Positions 9,512-17,871 of a stretch of DNA of 64,000 bases are shown here, piece after piece; within the stretch, counting starts at the first letter, position 1, and every line of letters starts with the position of its first letter. Below the pieces are notes generated by a model. It had not been told where the DNA came from, did no database searches, and saw nothing but the letters and a program-made list of their open reading frames with translations. The stretch covers positions 124,001 through 188,000 of the forward strand of contig NZ_RSEL01000005.1 in assembly GCF_003958625.1 (NCBI RefSeq), in the 5' to 3' direction. Position numbers and translations under genes: made by a program. This stretch comes from Tsuneonella rigui (lineage in GTDB: Bacteria > Pseudomonadota > Alphaproteobacteria > Sphingomonadales > Sphingomonadaceae).

Positions 9512-10798
9512 ATGGCGGACAAACAGGCGACGCTGACCTATAACGACAAGACGATCGACCTTCCGGTCCTGGAAGGCAGCGTCGGTCCCGAAGTGATCGA
9601 TATCCGCAAGCTCTACGGCCAGACCGGCGCGTTCACCTACGATCCGGGCTACAAGTCGACCGGCAGCTGTGAAAGCGCGTTGACCTATATCGACGGCGAC
9701 GAGGGCGTGCTGCTCCATCGCGGCTATCCGATCGGCCAGCTCGCCGAGCAGTCGAGCTTTATGGAAGTGAGCTACTTGCTGCTCAATGGCGAACTGCCGA
9801 CGCAGAAGGAGCTCGACGAGTTCACCCACACGATCACCCGCCACACGATGCTGCACGAGCAGCTCGCGACATTCTACCGCGGATTCCGCCGCGACGCGCA
9901 CCCGATGGCGATCATGTGCGGCGTGGTCGGCGCCCTGTCGGCGTTCTACCACGATAGCGCCGACATCTCGGACCCCGAGCAGCGCAAGATCGCGAGCCAC
10001 CGGCTGATCGCCAAGATGCCGACGATCGCGGCGATGGCGTACAAGTATTCGGTTGGGCAGCCGTTCCTCTATCCCGACAATTCGCTGTCCTACACCGGCA
10101 ACTTCCTGCGCATGACGTTCGGCGTGCCGGCTGAGCCTTACGAGGTGCTGCCGGCGGTCGAGAAGGCGATGGACCGGATCTTCATCCTCCATGCCGACCA
10201 CGAGCAGAACGCATCGACGTCGACCGTGCGCCTGGCCGGTTCGTCGGGCGCCAATCCGTTCGCGTGCATCGCAGCGGGCATCGCCTGCCTGTGGGGCCCG
10301 GCGCACGGCGGCGCGAACGAAGCGGCGCTCAACATGCTCCGCGAGATCGGCACGCCCGACAAGATCCCGCACTACATCGACCGCGCGAAGGACAAGAACG
10401 ATCCGTTCCGCCTGATGGGCTTCGGCCACCGGGTGTACAAGAACTACGACCCGCGTGCGACGGTGATGCAGCAAACCGTGCGCGAGGTGTTCGACGCGCT
10501 GAAGGTCAACGACCCGCTGTTCGAGACCGCGCTGCGGCTAGAGGAACTGGCGCTGAAGGACGAGTACTTCATCGAGAAGAAGCTGTTCCCCAACGTCGAT
10601 TTCTACTCGGGCGTGATCCTGTCGGCGATCGGCTTCCCGACCACCATGTTCACCGCGCTGTTCGCGCTTGCCCGTACGGTCGGTTGGGTGGCGCAGTGGA
10701 ACGAGATGATCTCCGACCCCGCGCAGGTGATCGGCCGTCCGCGCCAGCTCTACACTGGGCCGACGCAGCGCGATTACGTGCCGGTCGACAAGCGCTGA
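9512..10798 (+). CDS. gltA: Citrate synthase (type II)
   Basis: The product has 428 residues, normal for hexameric bacterial citrate synthase. It shows [52 protein letters not shown] and [15 protein letters not shown], which carry the active-site histidines. It condenses acetyl-CoA and oxaloacetate in the TCA cycle. ATG 9512 has a strong AAGGAGA (9499-9505) six bases upstream, so independent initiation is expected. Even so, the gene is in frame with gltX and no stop separates them. Confidence 0.96.
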   Translation: MADKQATLTYNDKTIDLPVLEGSVGPEVIDIRKLYGQTGAFTYDPGYKSTGSCESALTYIDGDEGVLLHRGYPIGQLAEQSSFMEVSYLLLNGELPTQKELDEFTHTITRHTMLHEQLATFYRGFRRDAHPMAIMCGVVGALSAFYHDSADISDPEQRKIASHRLIAKMPTIAAMAYKYSVGQPFLYPDNSLSYTGNFLRMTFGVPAEPYEVLPAVEKAMDRIFILHADHEQNASTSTVRLAGSSGANPFACIAAGIACLWGPAHGGANEAALNMLREIGTPDKIPHYIDRAKDKNDPFRLMGFGHRVYKNYDPRATVMQQTVREVFDALKVNDPLFETALRLEELALKDEYFIEKKLFPNVDFYSGVILSAIGFPTTMFTALFALARTVGWVAQWNEMISDPAQVIGRPRQLYTGPTQRDYVPVDKR

Positions 10799-10808
10799 GA
10801 CGCGCGTC

Positions 10809-11006
10809 GTGCGGTTGACCGCCAAGATCCTCGGCGCCGTGCTCGCATTCGCCGGGGTGTTCTTCGCCCTGCAGGGAGCGGGCGTCATCATGTGGCCGGC
10901 GGACAGCTTCATGCTCGCCGCGTCGGCATGGATCACTTACGGGCTGATTATCGCGGCGGTCGGCGTGCTGCTGTTCTGGTGGGGTAGCCGCCGGCCGCGC
11001 ATCTAG
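10809..11006 (+). CDS. Small two-helix membrane protein
   Basis: The product has 65 residues, with two hydrophobic helices (about 5-28 and 38-58) and a basic C-terminus, GSRRPRI. The GTG start lies ten bases after the gltA stop, suggesting co-transcription. I do not recognise a family. Its TAG overlaps the stop of the convergent kinase-like gene by four bases. Confidence 0.6.
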   Translation: MRLTAKILGAVLAFAGVFFALQGAGVIMWPADSFMLAASAWITYGLIIAAVGVLLFWWGSRRPRI

Positions 11007-12376
11007 GCCGCGGGAAGCTCCAGGATAAAGCGCGCGCCTTCCCCAGGCGCGCTCTCCACGCTGAGTTCGCCGCCCATGGCGCGGGCCAGCTTGCGCGAGA
11101 TGTAGAGGCCCAAGCCAGAGCCGCCGTCACCACTGCGGCCGAGACGCTCGAACTTCTCGAACACGCGCGCGGCTTGTTCGGGCGCCAAGCCTGGTCCTTG
11201 ATCGACAACCGCAACGCTCACTCGCTGACTACCGGTTCCGAGTTCGAGCAAGACCTGCGATCCTGCCGGTGAGTAGGCGATCGCATTGCCGACGAGGTTG
11301 AGCAGCACTTGGAGCACGCGGCGGAATTCGCCGATTGCGGGCACGCTTTCGTCCGCCCCGGGTGCCAGCAGAGTAATGTCTTTGGCCCGAGCGCGCACGC
11401 CAAGGATACCAACGGCCCGCCGCGCCACGTCGGCTAGGTCGATCCGGTCAGGCGCGGTGGCGAAATCGCCCGCTTCGACGACTTCCAGGTCCGACAAGTC
11501 CTCGATCAGCGACAGCAAGTGCTGCCCGGCCGCCGCGATGTCCGCCGCGTAGTTGCTGTATTCTTCAGCGAGCGGACCGGCGAGGCGTGACCGGATGGTT
11601 TCGGCATTCGCAATGATACGCGCAATCGGCTGCCGGAGAACCGGCGTCAGGTCGCGGCCAAAGGCAGTGGGTGAAGGTTGTTCTGCGGGCGGGCCGGGTA
11701 CAATCTCAGCCAGCGGTGCGTCAGCGACTAATAGCAACTCGAACCCCGCACTCCCCGGTTCCGGACGGCCGAGCGGAACCAGCGTGACGGTCCACGTGCG
11801 CTCCGAGCCCGGCACCTCGCAGCGGGCGCCGTCGAGCAGGCGCCAGTGCAACGGCTGGCGGTGCGTCAGATCCGGAAACGAAACGAAATCGCTCCACAGG
11901 CTGCCCTGCCCTTCGCGCATTGCCGTCACGACTTGCTCGAGATCGGCCGCGTGGCCCTCGACCGCGATTAAGCGTTGCGCGGGGTCGAGCCTGGCGGTGA
12001 GCTCGGCAAGTTCCCGGTCAATCGCCGTGCGAAGGGCCGCCGCGTCCTCGTCCGACAGCGGAATGTTTGGCACGCTGGACCAGGCGCCGACCGCGATCGA
12101 ACATCCGCCTTCGCCTTCGGCGTTGTCCGGCGCAACCTCGACCCAGGCGCGCACGGTCTCGTCGCCATCGAGCGCGGTGATCGTGCGTGCGAGCTTGAGG
12201 CCCAGCGTGCGCGCCTTGCGGACCACTTCGAGCAGTTGCGGGACAGCGACGGTGCCGGGAAGGTCGCCTCCACAGCGCCGCTGCAGTCCGGCCAGCGGCT
12301 CATCCGCCTCGATCAGCCGATCGGCGGCGTCGGTTCGAGCGCGCGCCAGCACGGCATCGTGCGCGGCCATGTTCAC
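11003..12376 (-). CDS. Histidine-kinase homologue lacking the phospho-acceptor histidine
   Basis: The product has 457 residues with no membrane segment. The N-terminal 240 residues are an unassigned sensory region. The H-box position that normally reads S-H-E-L-R-T-P reads T-P-V-L-R-Q-P here (244-250), so the histidine is Pro245 (codon CCG). The ATPase domain looks complete: N-box LLNLVGNAIAYSP with Asn360 and Asn364, G1 box DQGPGL (392-397), F-box VFEKFERLG and G2 GSGLGLYISRKL. It should therefore bind ATP but cannot autophosphorylate at the usual site. It is translationally coupled to the upstream gene (ATGA overlap) and is last in a minus-strand signalling cluster. It may act as an allosteric pseudokinase; the partner is unknown. 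Confidence 0.85.
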   Translation of the reverse strand: MNMAAHDAVLARARTDAADRLIEADEPLAGLQRRCGGDLPGTVAVPQLLEVVRKARTLGLKLARTITALDGDETVRAWVEVAPDNAEGEGGCSIAVGAWSSVPNIPLSDEDAAALRTAIDRELAELTARLDPAQRLIAVEGHAADLEQVVTAMREGQGSLWSDFVSFPDLTHRQPLHWRLLDGARCEVPGSERTWTVTLVPLGRPEPGSAGFELLLVADAPLAEIVPGPPAEQPSPTAFGRDLTPVLRQPIARIIANAETIRSRLAGPLAEEYSNYAADIAAAGQHLLSLIEDLSDLEVVEAGDFATAPDRIDLADVARRAVGILGVRARAKDITLLAPGADESVPAIGEFRRVLQVLLNLVGNAIAYSPAGSQVLLELGTGSQRVSVAVVDQGPGLAPEQAARVFEKFERLGRSGDGGSGLGLYISRKLARAMGGELSVESAPGEGARFILELPAA

Positions 12377-13335
12377 GCAGCCGACTTCCGCACCGACGAC
12401 GCAAGCAATTCCATCGCGCGGTCGGCGCGCAGTGCATCGAACCCCTCCGGCAGCGACACGTCGGGGTGAATGTAGAGGAATTGCTCCTCGATATCCTTCG
12501 GCTTGAGGCCCGCTGCACGCAGTGCCAGCGCCAGGCGGGCAAGCTGGCGGTCGTTGGTAGCGATCACCGCCAGTTCGCGCTCCTGCTGCGAGGCGGCCGC
12601 GAGTGCGCTGAGGAAGATGGCCGCGCCGGCATGGCTGATCGACAGCGCGGCGAGCACGCCAGCGCCCATGCCGTGTACCAGCCTGCCGAGTAGCCCCAGC
12701 CGGCCGACACTCTCGTCATAGTCCTCGCGCAGCCTGGCCGCCGCGGTCATGGCGGACTTGGCATCCTCTGCCGAGACTTGCTCGAGCCACGCGGTCAGTG
12801 CCTGCTGGAAGTGTTCGGCGGGGAGCTCCCCCAAGGGCAACTCCATCCGCCGCTGGCGCTGGGCGAAGCGAGCCTGCGCGGCAAGAGCCGCCATCGCGGT
12901 AGCCGCAGTCGGCGCATCGTCCGACGCGACCAATGCCTGCAACAACGGCGAGAGCACGGGATCGATTGCGTTGCGGGCCTCCAGCCGCGTGGTGAGCTGC
13001 CATTCGAGCGCCAATGCGTGGCAATGTGCCACCAGGCGCGCATTGGTGAGCAAGGCCTGGGTCAATCGTCCCTGCCAACGCTCGGCATATCCACGAGGAT
13101 CGAACTCTTCGGCCGCTTCCGCCTGCGCGGTGAGCATTTGCCGCGCGATGTCGCCGATCATGCCCCGCACGCGGCTGACGATCTCGTCGCTGAACAGCGA
13201 ATGGTCGTGGTTCGCGAGCAGATGTCCGAGCACCGGCCCTATCGTGCCAAGCACGACATCGCCGTGCGCGAGTTCGTCGCGCAGGATCGCCTCGACCGGC
13301 GCCTCGCTCGATTGGGTCATGACCGTATCGTCCAT
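12373..13335 (-). CDS. Hypothetical all-helical protein of the pseudokinase operon
   Basis: The product has 320 residues, rich in Ala, Leu, Glu and Arg. I recognise no catalytic motif, signal peptide or clear transmembrane segment, apart from an Ala/Gly-rich stretch GMGAGVLAALSISHAGAAIFLSALAAA (about 223-249). It looks like an alpha-solenoid or helical bundle. The ATG at 13335 is used; MTQSSEAP, five codons in, is an alternative start. Its stop overlaps the start of the kinase homologue, so the two are probably made in fixed ratio and may interact. Family unknown to me. Confidence 0.7.
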   Translation of the reverse strand: MDDTVMTQSSEAPVEAILRDELAHGDVVLGTIGPVLGHLLANHDHSLFSDEIVSRVRGMIGDIARQMLTAQAEAAEEFDPRGYAERWQGRLTQALLTNARLVAHCHALALEWQLTTRLEARNAIDPVLSPLLQALVASDDAPTAATAMAALAAQARFAQRQRRMELPLGELPAEHFQQALTAWLEQVSAEDAKSAMTAAARLREDYDESVGRLGLLGRLVHGMGAGVLAALSISHAGAAIFLSALAAASQQERELAVIATNDRQLARLALALRAAGLKPKDIEEQFLYIHPDVSLPEGFDALRADRAMELLASSVRKSAA

Positions 13336-13360
13336 CGCCTTCGGCCTTAGCAGCGCGTGG

Positions 13361-14533
13361 TTAAACCCGCGTTAGCTGCGATGCACGCGGCCAGAACAGG
13401 CGTAAGGCGAGGCCGAGCAGTCCCAATCCGGCCATGGTCAAGCCGAATGCGCCACTTGCTGAGGCAATGGTGAGCACAGCGAAGACCAGCGTGCGATCCG
13501 AAAACGGATGCAGCGGACGAGGCGCTTCTGCCTCAGAGCCAAGATGGATGACCGCGATCAACACCAAGGCGGCAAAGGCGACGGACCAGCCCTCGAACTC
13601 GCTCGGACTGGCGGCGATGGCGACGAGCGTCAGGTCGAGCAGTGCATGACGCGCCTCACCCAGCCACGAGCGCTCCTTTTCACCCGAGCCCGCGCGAGCG
13701 AGTTGAGCAAGCGCGGAACCGACCGCCATCAACGCGGCGGCTACGGTTAGGCCCGCCACTCCGGCGACTGTATGACCGAGATACCCGGCAACGGCACTGC
13801 CAACCGCTATTAGGGACCCGCCTGCAACGAAGCCTAATGCGCTGCTTGCGGCATTGCGCATCCGGTCGACCACGCCCCGCGCTATTCGGTGTGCGAGAGC
13901 CGATGCAGGCCGATCGAGCGCCGGCGCCGGGACATGCCGCAGATACCATGCCGCTTGGTACTGCTCTGCCTTCGGTTGGCTCCTCACTAGCGCCCAGCGG
14001 CCGTCGTCGAGCCACTTGTCAGGCACATTGACCGCGCCCGCCCCTCGCTGCAGCGCCACGCGGAGAAGGCCCCCGATGGGATCGGCATCCGGCGGCAGCA
14101 CCGTGAGCGCCTCGACCGCATCGCCGCGCGTCGAGAGAACCCCCGCCCACGCGCGTTCGCGGTCGATCCGTTCGAACCCTTGCTCGACCGCGCCTTCCGC
14201 CGGTAGCACGGCCACCCCTGCCCGCGCACCGAAAGCCTGCGAAAGCCACTCGCGATCCGGCAGCACGCCCGGCGCGAATGCCACCAGCGTGTCGCCTGCG
14301 TTGACCAGACCCGACAGCGCGCGGTGATGGGTTACCGCATGAAACGCCAGCCCGCGCCGCTCGGCATCGCGCTGCAGTGCCGCTAAGTCGGGCCCCGGCG
14401 CCTCGGCCAGGCAGATGATCCGCTCGCACGCGAGCGCGATAGCCGCCTGCAACTGGTGCCAGGCAAGCGGATGCCCGGCGAGACGCACCTCGCCCGCGCC
14501 GTCGTTCATCATCGAGATCAGCGCGATGCGCAC
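13361..14533 (-). CDS. Membrane protein with nucleotidyltransferase-like N-terminus, function unknown
   Basis: The product has 390 residues and a GTG start. The first ~200 residues are soluble and begin MRIALISMMNDGAGEVRLAGHPLAWHQ, with features vaguely like a GT-A/NTP-transferase fold. The last ~180 hold about six hydrophobic segments in three pairs. This recalls bifunctional nucleotidyltransferase/CDP-alcohol phosphotransferases, but I do not see the DG-AR-G-D-D catalytic signature in the membrane part, so no enzymatic function is assigned. It lies 25 bases upstream of the helical unknown, on the same strand as the pseudokinase. Confidence 0.65.
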   Translation of the reverse strand: MRIALISMMNDGAGEVRLAGHPLAWHQLQAAIALACERIICLAEAPGPDLAALQRDAERRGLAFHAVTHHRALSGLVNAGDTLVAFAPGVLPDREWLSQAFGARAGVAVLPAEGAVEQGFERIDRERAWAGVLSTRGDAVEALTVLPPDADPIGGLLRVALQRGAGAVNVPDKWLDDGRWALVRSQPKAEQYQAAWYLRHVPAPALDRPASALAHRIARGVVDRMRNAASSALGFVAGGSLIAVGSAVAGYLGHTVAGVAGLTVAAALMAVGSALAQLARAGSGEKERSWLGEARHALLDLTLVAIAASPSEFEGWSVAFAALVLIAVIHLGSEAEAPRPLHPFSDRTLVFAVLTIASASGAFGLTMAGLGLLGLALRLFWPRASQLTRV

Positions 14534-14602
14534 GCTTCGCGGGCCCTCCCGGTCACGGGCGGTACCTAGGGAACCGGAAGTAGCTTGGCTAGGGCGGCGC
14601 GC

Positions 14603-14905
14603 TCAGCCGGCGATGAAGCGGTCGCGGTACCGTTCGATCCGACGCACGACGGTCGGTTCGCCCGGCGCGGCGCCGATCGCCTCGTCCGCCAGGTCGATCA
14701 GTTCGCTGGCGTGGAAGCTGGCAGCGAGGCCCTTCAGTCGCTGCGCAGCGATCGCCCAATTGCCGTCGCAGCGTGCGCGCTTGAGCAGGTCGAGATGGCG
14801 CTCCAGACTTTCGCAGAATGCCGCGCGCAACTCCGCGAACAGCTCAGGATCCTGACCCGCAGCGGCCGTAAGCGTCGCATCGAATGCACCCTGTTCGTAT
14901 GCCAT
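14603..14905 (-). CDS. Hpt-like domain protein with glutamine at the phospho-histidine position
   Basis: The product has 100 residues, the size of a single histidine-phosphotransfer domain. The diagnostic helix reads AAQRLKGLAASFHASELIDLADEAI (residues 53-77), which aligns with A-H-x-L-K-G-S of Hpt domains except that the histidine is Gln55. A downstream His65 is not in the usual place. It is thus a degenerate Hpt protein, possibly a docking or inhibitor module. GAGGAAG precedes the ATG. It is first in the minus-strand run leading to the pseudokinase and is divergent from the TipN-like gene. Confidence 0.75.
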   Translation of the reverse strand: MAYEQGAFDATLTAAAGQDPELFAELRAAFCESLERHLDLLKRARCDGNWAIAAQRLKGLAASFHASELIDLADEAIGAAPGEPTVVRRIERYRDRFIAG

Positions 14906-14920
14906 CGCCGCTTCCTCTAG

Positions 14921-14951
14921 CAGTGTGATGATTAAGACACTGTTTAACCAT
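14921..14951. promoter_or_regulatory. Candidate CtrA-type site between Hpt-like and TipN-like genes
   Basis: The 72-base divergent gap contains TTAACCAT at 14944-14951, which matches the alphaproteobacterial CtrA half-site. It is preceded by another TTAA at 14932-14935 (spacing eight, one more than the classical seven). An inverted repeat CAGTGT/ACACTG occupies 14921-14926 and 14937-14942. The site ends 26 bases before the TipN-like ATG. Binding is inferred, not shown. Confidence 0.4.
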
Positions 14952-14977
14952 GTTCCGATGGTGTAATTCCCAAGGCC

Positions 14978-17608
14978 ATGAGCGGGGGTTCACACATCCG
15001 GGCAATCGGCCCCGGCAGCGGCGCACAAGCGCCTGACGATGGCGCGCAGCAGGGCGACGAGCCGCTGACGCTGGACGAAAGCTGGGCCGAGGAGCCGGTT
15101 TACGAGGAGGCGTGGGAAGAGCCTGCCCCCCGCCGCTGGCGTGCGCTGATGGCTCCGGTCGTCGCCATGCTGGCGGTGGCCGGGTGGACCGCCTTCTTTG
15201 CCTGGGCCCACGTGGCCGAACTGCGTGGCGGCATTTCGCCCCAGGCTGGATCGCAACTGCTGATCGACTGGTCGGTACCGACATTGCTGGTAATCGGGAT
15301 CTGGCTGCTCGTCATGCGGACGAGCCGTCGTGAGGCTTCCCGGTTCAGCGATGCCGCGTCGTCGCTTCGAGGCGAAAGCGCAGCGCTCGAGACTCGCCTG
15401 TCGGTCGTCAACCGCGAGCTGAGCCTGGCGCGCGAGTTCCTCGCCTCGCAGACCCGCGAACTGGAAACTCTGGGCCGAGTGGCGACGCAGCGCCTGTCCG
15501 AGCATGCCGACCGCCTGCAAGCTCTGGTGCAGAACAATGGGGCCGAGGTCGAAGCGATCGCGGGCGTCAGCCGCATCGCGATGGAGAACATGGACCGGCT
15601 GCGGGACGATCTCCCGGTCATCGCCAACGCCGCGCGCGATGTGTCGAACCAGATCGGCGGCGCGGGCAACACCGCACACTCGCATCTCGCCGAGCTCATC
15701 GCGGGCTTCAATCGGCTTAACGAGTTCGGCCAGGCGAGCGAGCGACAGGTCGGCGCGCTGCGTGCCAAAGTCGATGCCGCGATCGCCGGGTTCGAAGCGC
15801 AGGCCGCGCAACTCGACGAGATCACCGGCGCCCGCTTCACCGCCTTGCGCGAGAAGAGCGATGCGTTCCGCGCCGAGCTCGACGGGCGCGAGGTGGATGC
15901 CCTGGCCGCCATGCGCCACCGCGCGGATCGTTTGCGGGAGGAGATCACGTCCGCTGCGGCAACGCTCGAAGCCCACGAAGAGGAGCTGCTCAAGTCGCTC
16001 CAGGCGCGCATTGCTGCGGTGCGCGACGGCGCGGTCACAGTCGGGGACGGCCTCGCCGGGACCGAGCGCGAAGCGATGGCTGCGTGGAGCAAGCGGCTCG
16101 AAGTGATGAAGGCCGATCTCGAAGCCGCCATCCGGCAGGTCGAAGCGATCGACGCCGCCGCGAAGAGCGGGGCGGAAGAGCGGCTGCGCATCATCCGTGA
16201 AGAAGCTACCGCAGTCGACGGCAAACTCACGCAATCGCATGCGATGTTCGTCGGCGAGGTCGAGAAGCGCCGCGCTGAAGCAGCCGCGCTCGCCATGGCG
16301 CATGCCGAGCAAATCGACGCGCAGTTGGCGGCGCTCGATAGCTCTATAGCCGATCGCCGGGCAGCGCATGCAGCGCAATCGGTCGTGTTGGCTGAGCACG
16401 GCGAAACCGTCGCCGCGCTGCTTGTGTCATTGGGCGCCGAGATGGAACGCGCCGCTGGTCAGGGACGCGATGCCGAGACCGCGCTGGCCGCAGCCATCGA
16501 CGCGCTCGCTACGCGGCTGTCGGCAAGCCGCGAGGCATTGAGCGATACCGATCGCGCGGTGGCCGAGCTGACTGACGCCAGCGTTCGCCTACTCGAACTG
16601 ATCCGGGCCAGCGCCGAGCACACCCGCGCCGACCTGCCTGCTGCGCTGGGCAACGCCGAGGAACGCTTGTCCGAACTGGCCGAGCGCGGTGAGAAGCTGA
16701 GCCTCATGATCGGCGCCGCCGGGGACCGCAGCCGCGAGCTGTCCGACTACGTTATCGCGGCCAGCCGCGACAGTGCATCCGCGATGGGCGAGCTCAAATC
16801 CTTCCAGGGCCAGATCGCCGCCGCGCACGATGCGAACGGCGCGCGCGTGAGCGAGCTGCGCGCGCAACTCGATGCCTTGGTGAACGACAGCCGCACTGCG
16901 GCCGAAACCGCGCAAGGTCCGCTTCGGGAGGCGATCGCCCTGCTCGAGACTTCCGCGCGTGACGCGATCGCTTCGCTTCAGACCGACAGCGCGAGCCAGA
17001 TCGCGGCGATCGCCGGACAGATCGGGAGCGAGGCTGCGGGTGCGATCGACCGGGCGCTACAAGTCCACGTCGGCGCCGCGATCGCAGAACTCGACCAGAC
17101 CGCCGCGCAGGCCGCTGGTGCGGGCCGCGAGGCCGCCATGCAGCTCCGCGATCAGCTCGCGCGGGTGAACGAGCTCGCGGCAAATCTCGAGAGCCGCGTG
17201 GCGCATGCGCGCGAGCGCGCGGAAGAACAGATCGACACCGACTTCTCCCGCCGGGTCGCGCTGATCACCGAGAGCCTCAATTCGAACGCGATCGATATCG
17301 CCAAGGCGCTCTCAAGCGACGTCACCGATACTGCGTGGGCCAGCTACCTTCGCGGCGATCGGGGCATCTTCACCCGCCGCGCCGTCCGCCTGATCGACAA
17401 CACCGAAGCGCGCGACATCGCCGAGCTGTTCGACAGCGACAGCGAGTTCCGCGAGCACGTCAGCCGCTACATCCACGATTTCGAGGCGATGCTGCGGACG
17501 ATGCTGTCGACGCGTGACGGTCACACCATCGGCGTGACCCTGCTGAGCAGCGACATGGGCAAGCTCTACGTCGCGCTGGCACAGGCGATCGAGCGCCTGC
17601 GCGACTGA
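14978..17608 (+). CDS. TipN-like polarity factor: two TM helices plus long coiled coil
   Basis: The product has 876 residues. An acidic N-terminus (1-55) is followed by two membrane helices (about 57-79 and 98-114). About 650 residues of Ala/Glu/Arg-rich coiled coil come next, then a conserved-looking C-terminal domain with WASYLRGDRGIFTRRAVRLI and RYIHDFEAMLRTMLSTRDG (about 785-876). Topology and length closely match Caulobacter TipN (about 890 residues, two N-terminal TM, coiled coil), which marks the new pole and guides division and flagellum placement. The call rests on architecture and memory of the family. It is transcribed away from the degenerate phosphorelay genes with a CtrA-like box between. 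A generic structural coiled-coil protein is the alternative. Confidence 0.65.
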   Translation: MSGGSHIRAIGPGSGAQAPDDGAQQGDEPLTLDESWAEEPVYEEAWEEPAPRRWRALMAPVVAMLAVAGWTAFFAWAHVAELRGGISPQAGSQLLIDWSVPTLLVIGIWLLVMRTSRREASRFSDAASSLRGESAALETRLSVVNRELSLAREFLASQTRELETLGRVATQRLSEHADRLQALVQNNGAEVEAIAGVSRIAMENMDRLRDDLPVIANAARDVSNQIGGAGNTAHSHLAELIAGFNRLNEFGQASERQVGALRAKVDAAIAGFEAQAAQLDEITGARFTALREKSDAFRAELDGREVDALAAMRHRADRLREEITSAAATLEAHEEELLKSLQARIAAVRDGAVTVGDGLAGTEREAMAAWSKRLEVMKADLEAAIRQVEAIDAAAKSGAEERLRIIREEATAVDGKLTQSHAMFVGEVEKRRAEAAALAMAHAEQIDAQLAALDSSIADRRAAHAAQSVVLAEHGETVAALLVSLGAEMERAAGQGRDAETALAAAIDALATRLSASREALSDTDRAVAELTDASVRLLELIRASAEHTRADLPAALGNAEERLSELAERGEKLSLMIGAAGDRSRELSDYVIAASRDSASAMGELKSFQGQIAAAHDANGARVSELRAQLDALVNDSRTAAETAQGPLREAIALLETSARDAIASLQTDSASQIAAIAGQIGSEAAGAIDRALQVHVGAAIAELDQTAAQAAGAGREAAMQLRDQLARVNELAANLESRVAHARERAEEQIDTDFSRRVALITESLNSNAIDIAKALSSDVTDTAWASYLRGDRGIFTRRAVRLIDNTEARDIAELFDSDSEFREHVSRYIHDFEAMLRTMLSTRDGHTIGVTLLSSDMGKLYVALAQAIERLRD

Positions 17609-17610
17609 CG

Positions 17611-17871
17611 TCAGGCCAGGTCCATCAGCATATCCGGCGTGAGCCAACCGTAGACGTAGTTCGCGACATAGAGGCCGGTCAGTGCCAGCGACAGCACGGT
17701 CGCGCGCAACATCAGCTTTCCGGGCTGGAAATTACCGGGTGCGCTGTCCGCTTGCCCCGGCACCTTCTCGAGCCCTAACTCCTCGTGCGTCTTGATCCCA
17801 AACGGGAGCAGCACAAACGCGCTGGCGACCCAGAACAGGAAGTAGATCGCGAGGATCGAAGTCCACCTCAT
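17611..17871 (-). CDS. DUF1467 family small membrane protein
   Basis: The product has 86 residues. Two hydrophobic helices (about 4-22 and 52-72) flank LLPFGIKTHEE, a motif I associate with DUF1467. The start ATG at 17871 overlaps the rnj stop by four bases (ATGA). In-frame codons further upstream would run deep into rnj and are not used. It is the last gene of the long nuo-birA-coaX-rnj run and ends two bases from the convergent TipN-like gene. Function unknown. Confidence 0.8.
   Translation of the reverse strand: MRWTSILAIYFLFWVASAFVLLPFGIKTHEELGLEKVPGQADSAPGNFQPGKLMLRATVLSLALTGLYVANYVYGWLTPDMLMDLA

Noticed and set aside
13336-13367. Third CtrA-like site (TTTAACCA on the minus strand) upstream of the helical unknown
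   Set aside because: The motif contains the TAA stop of the preceding gene and deviates at the last base of the octamer. The two genes are probably one transcript.
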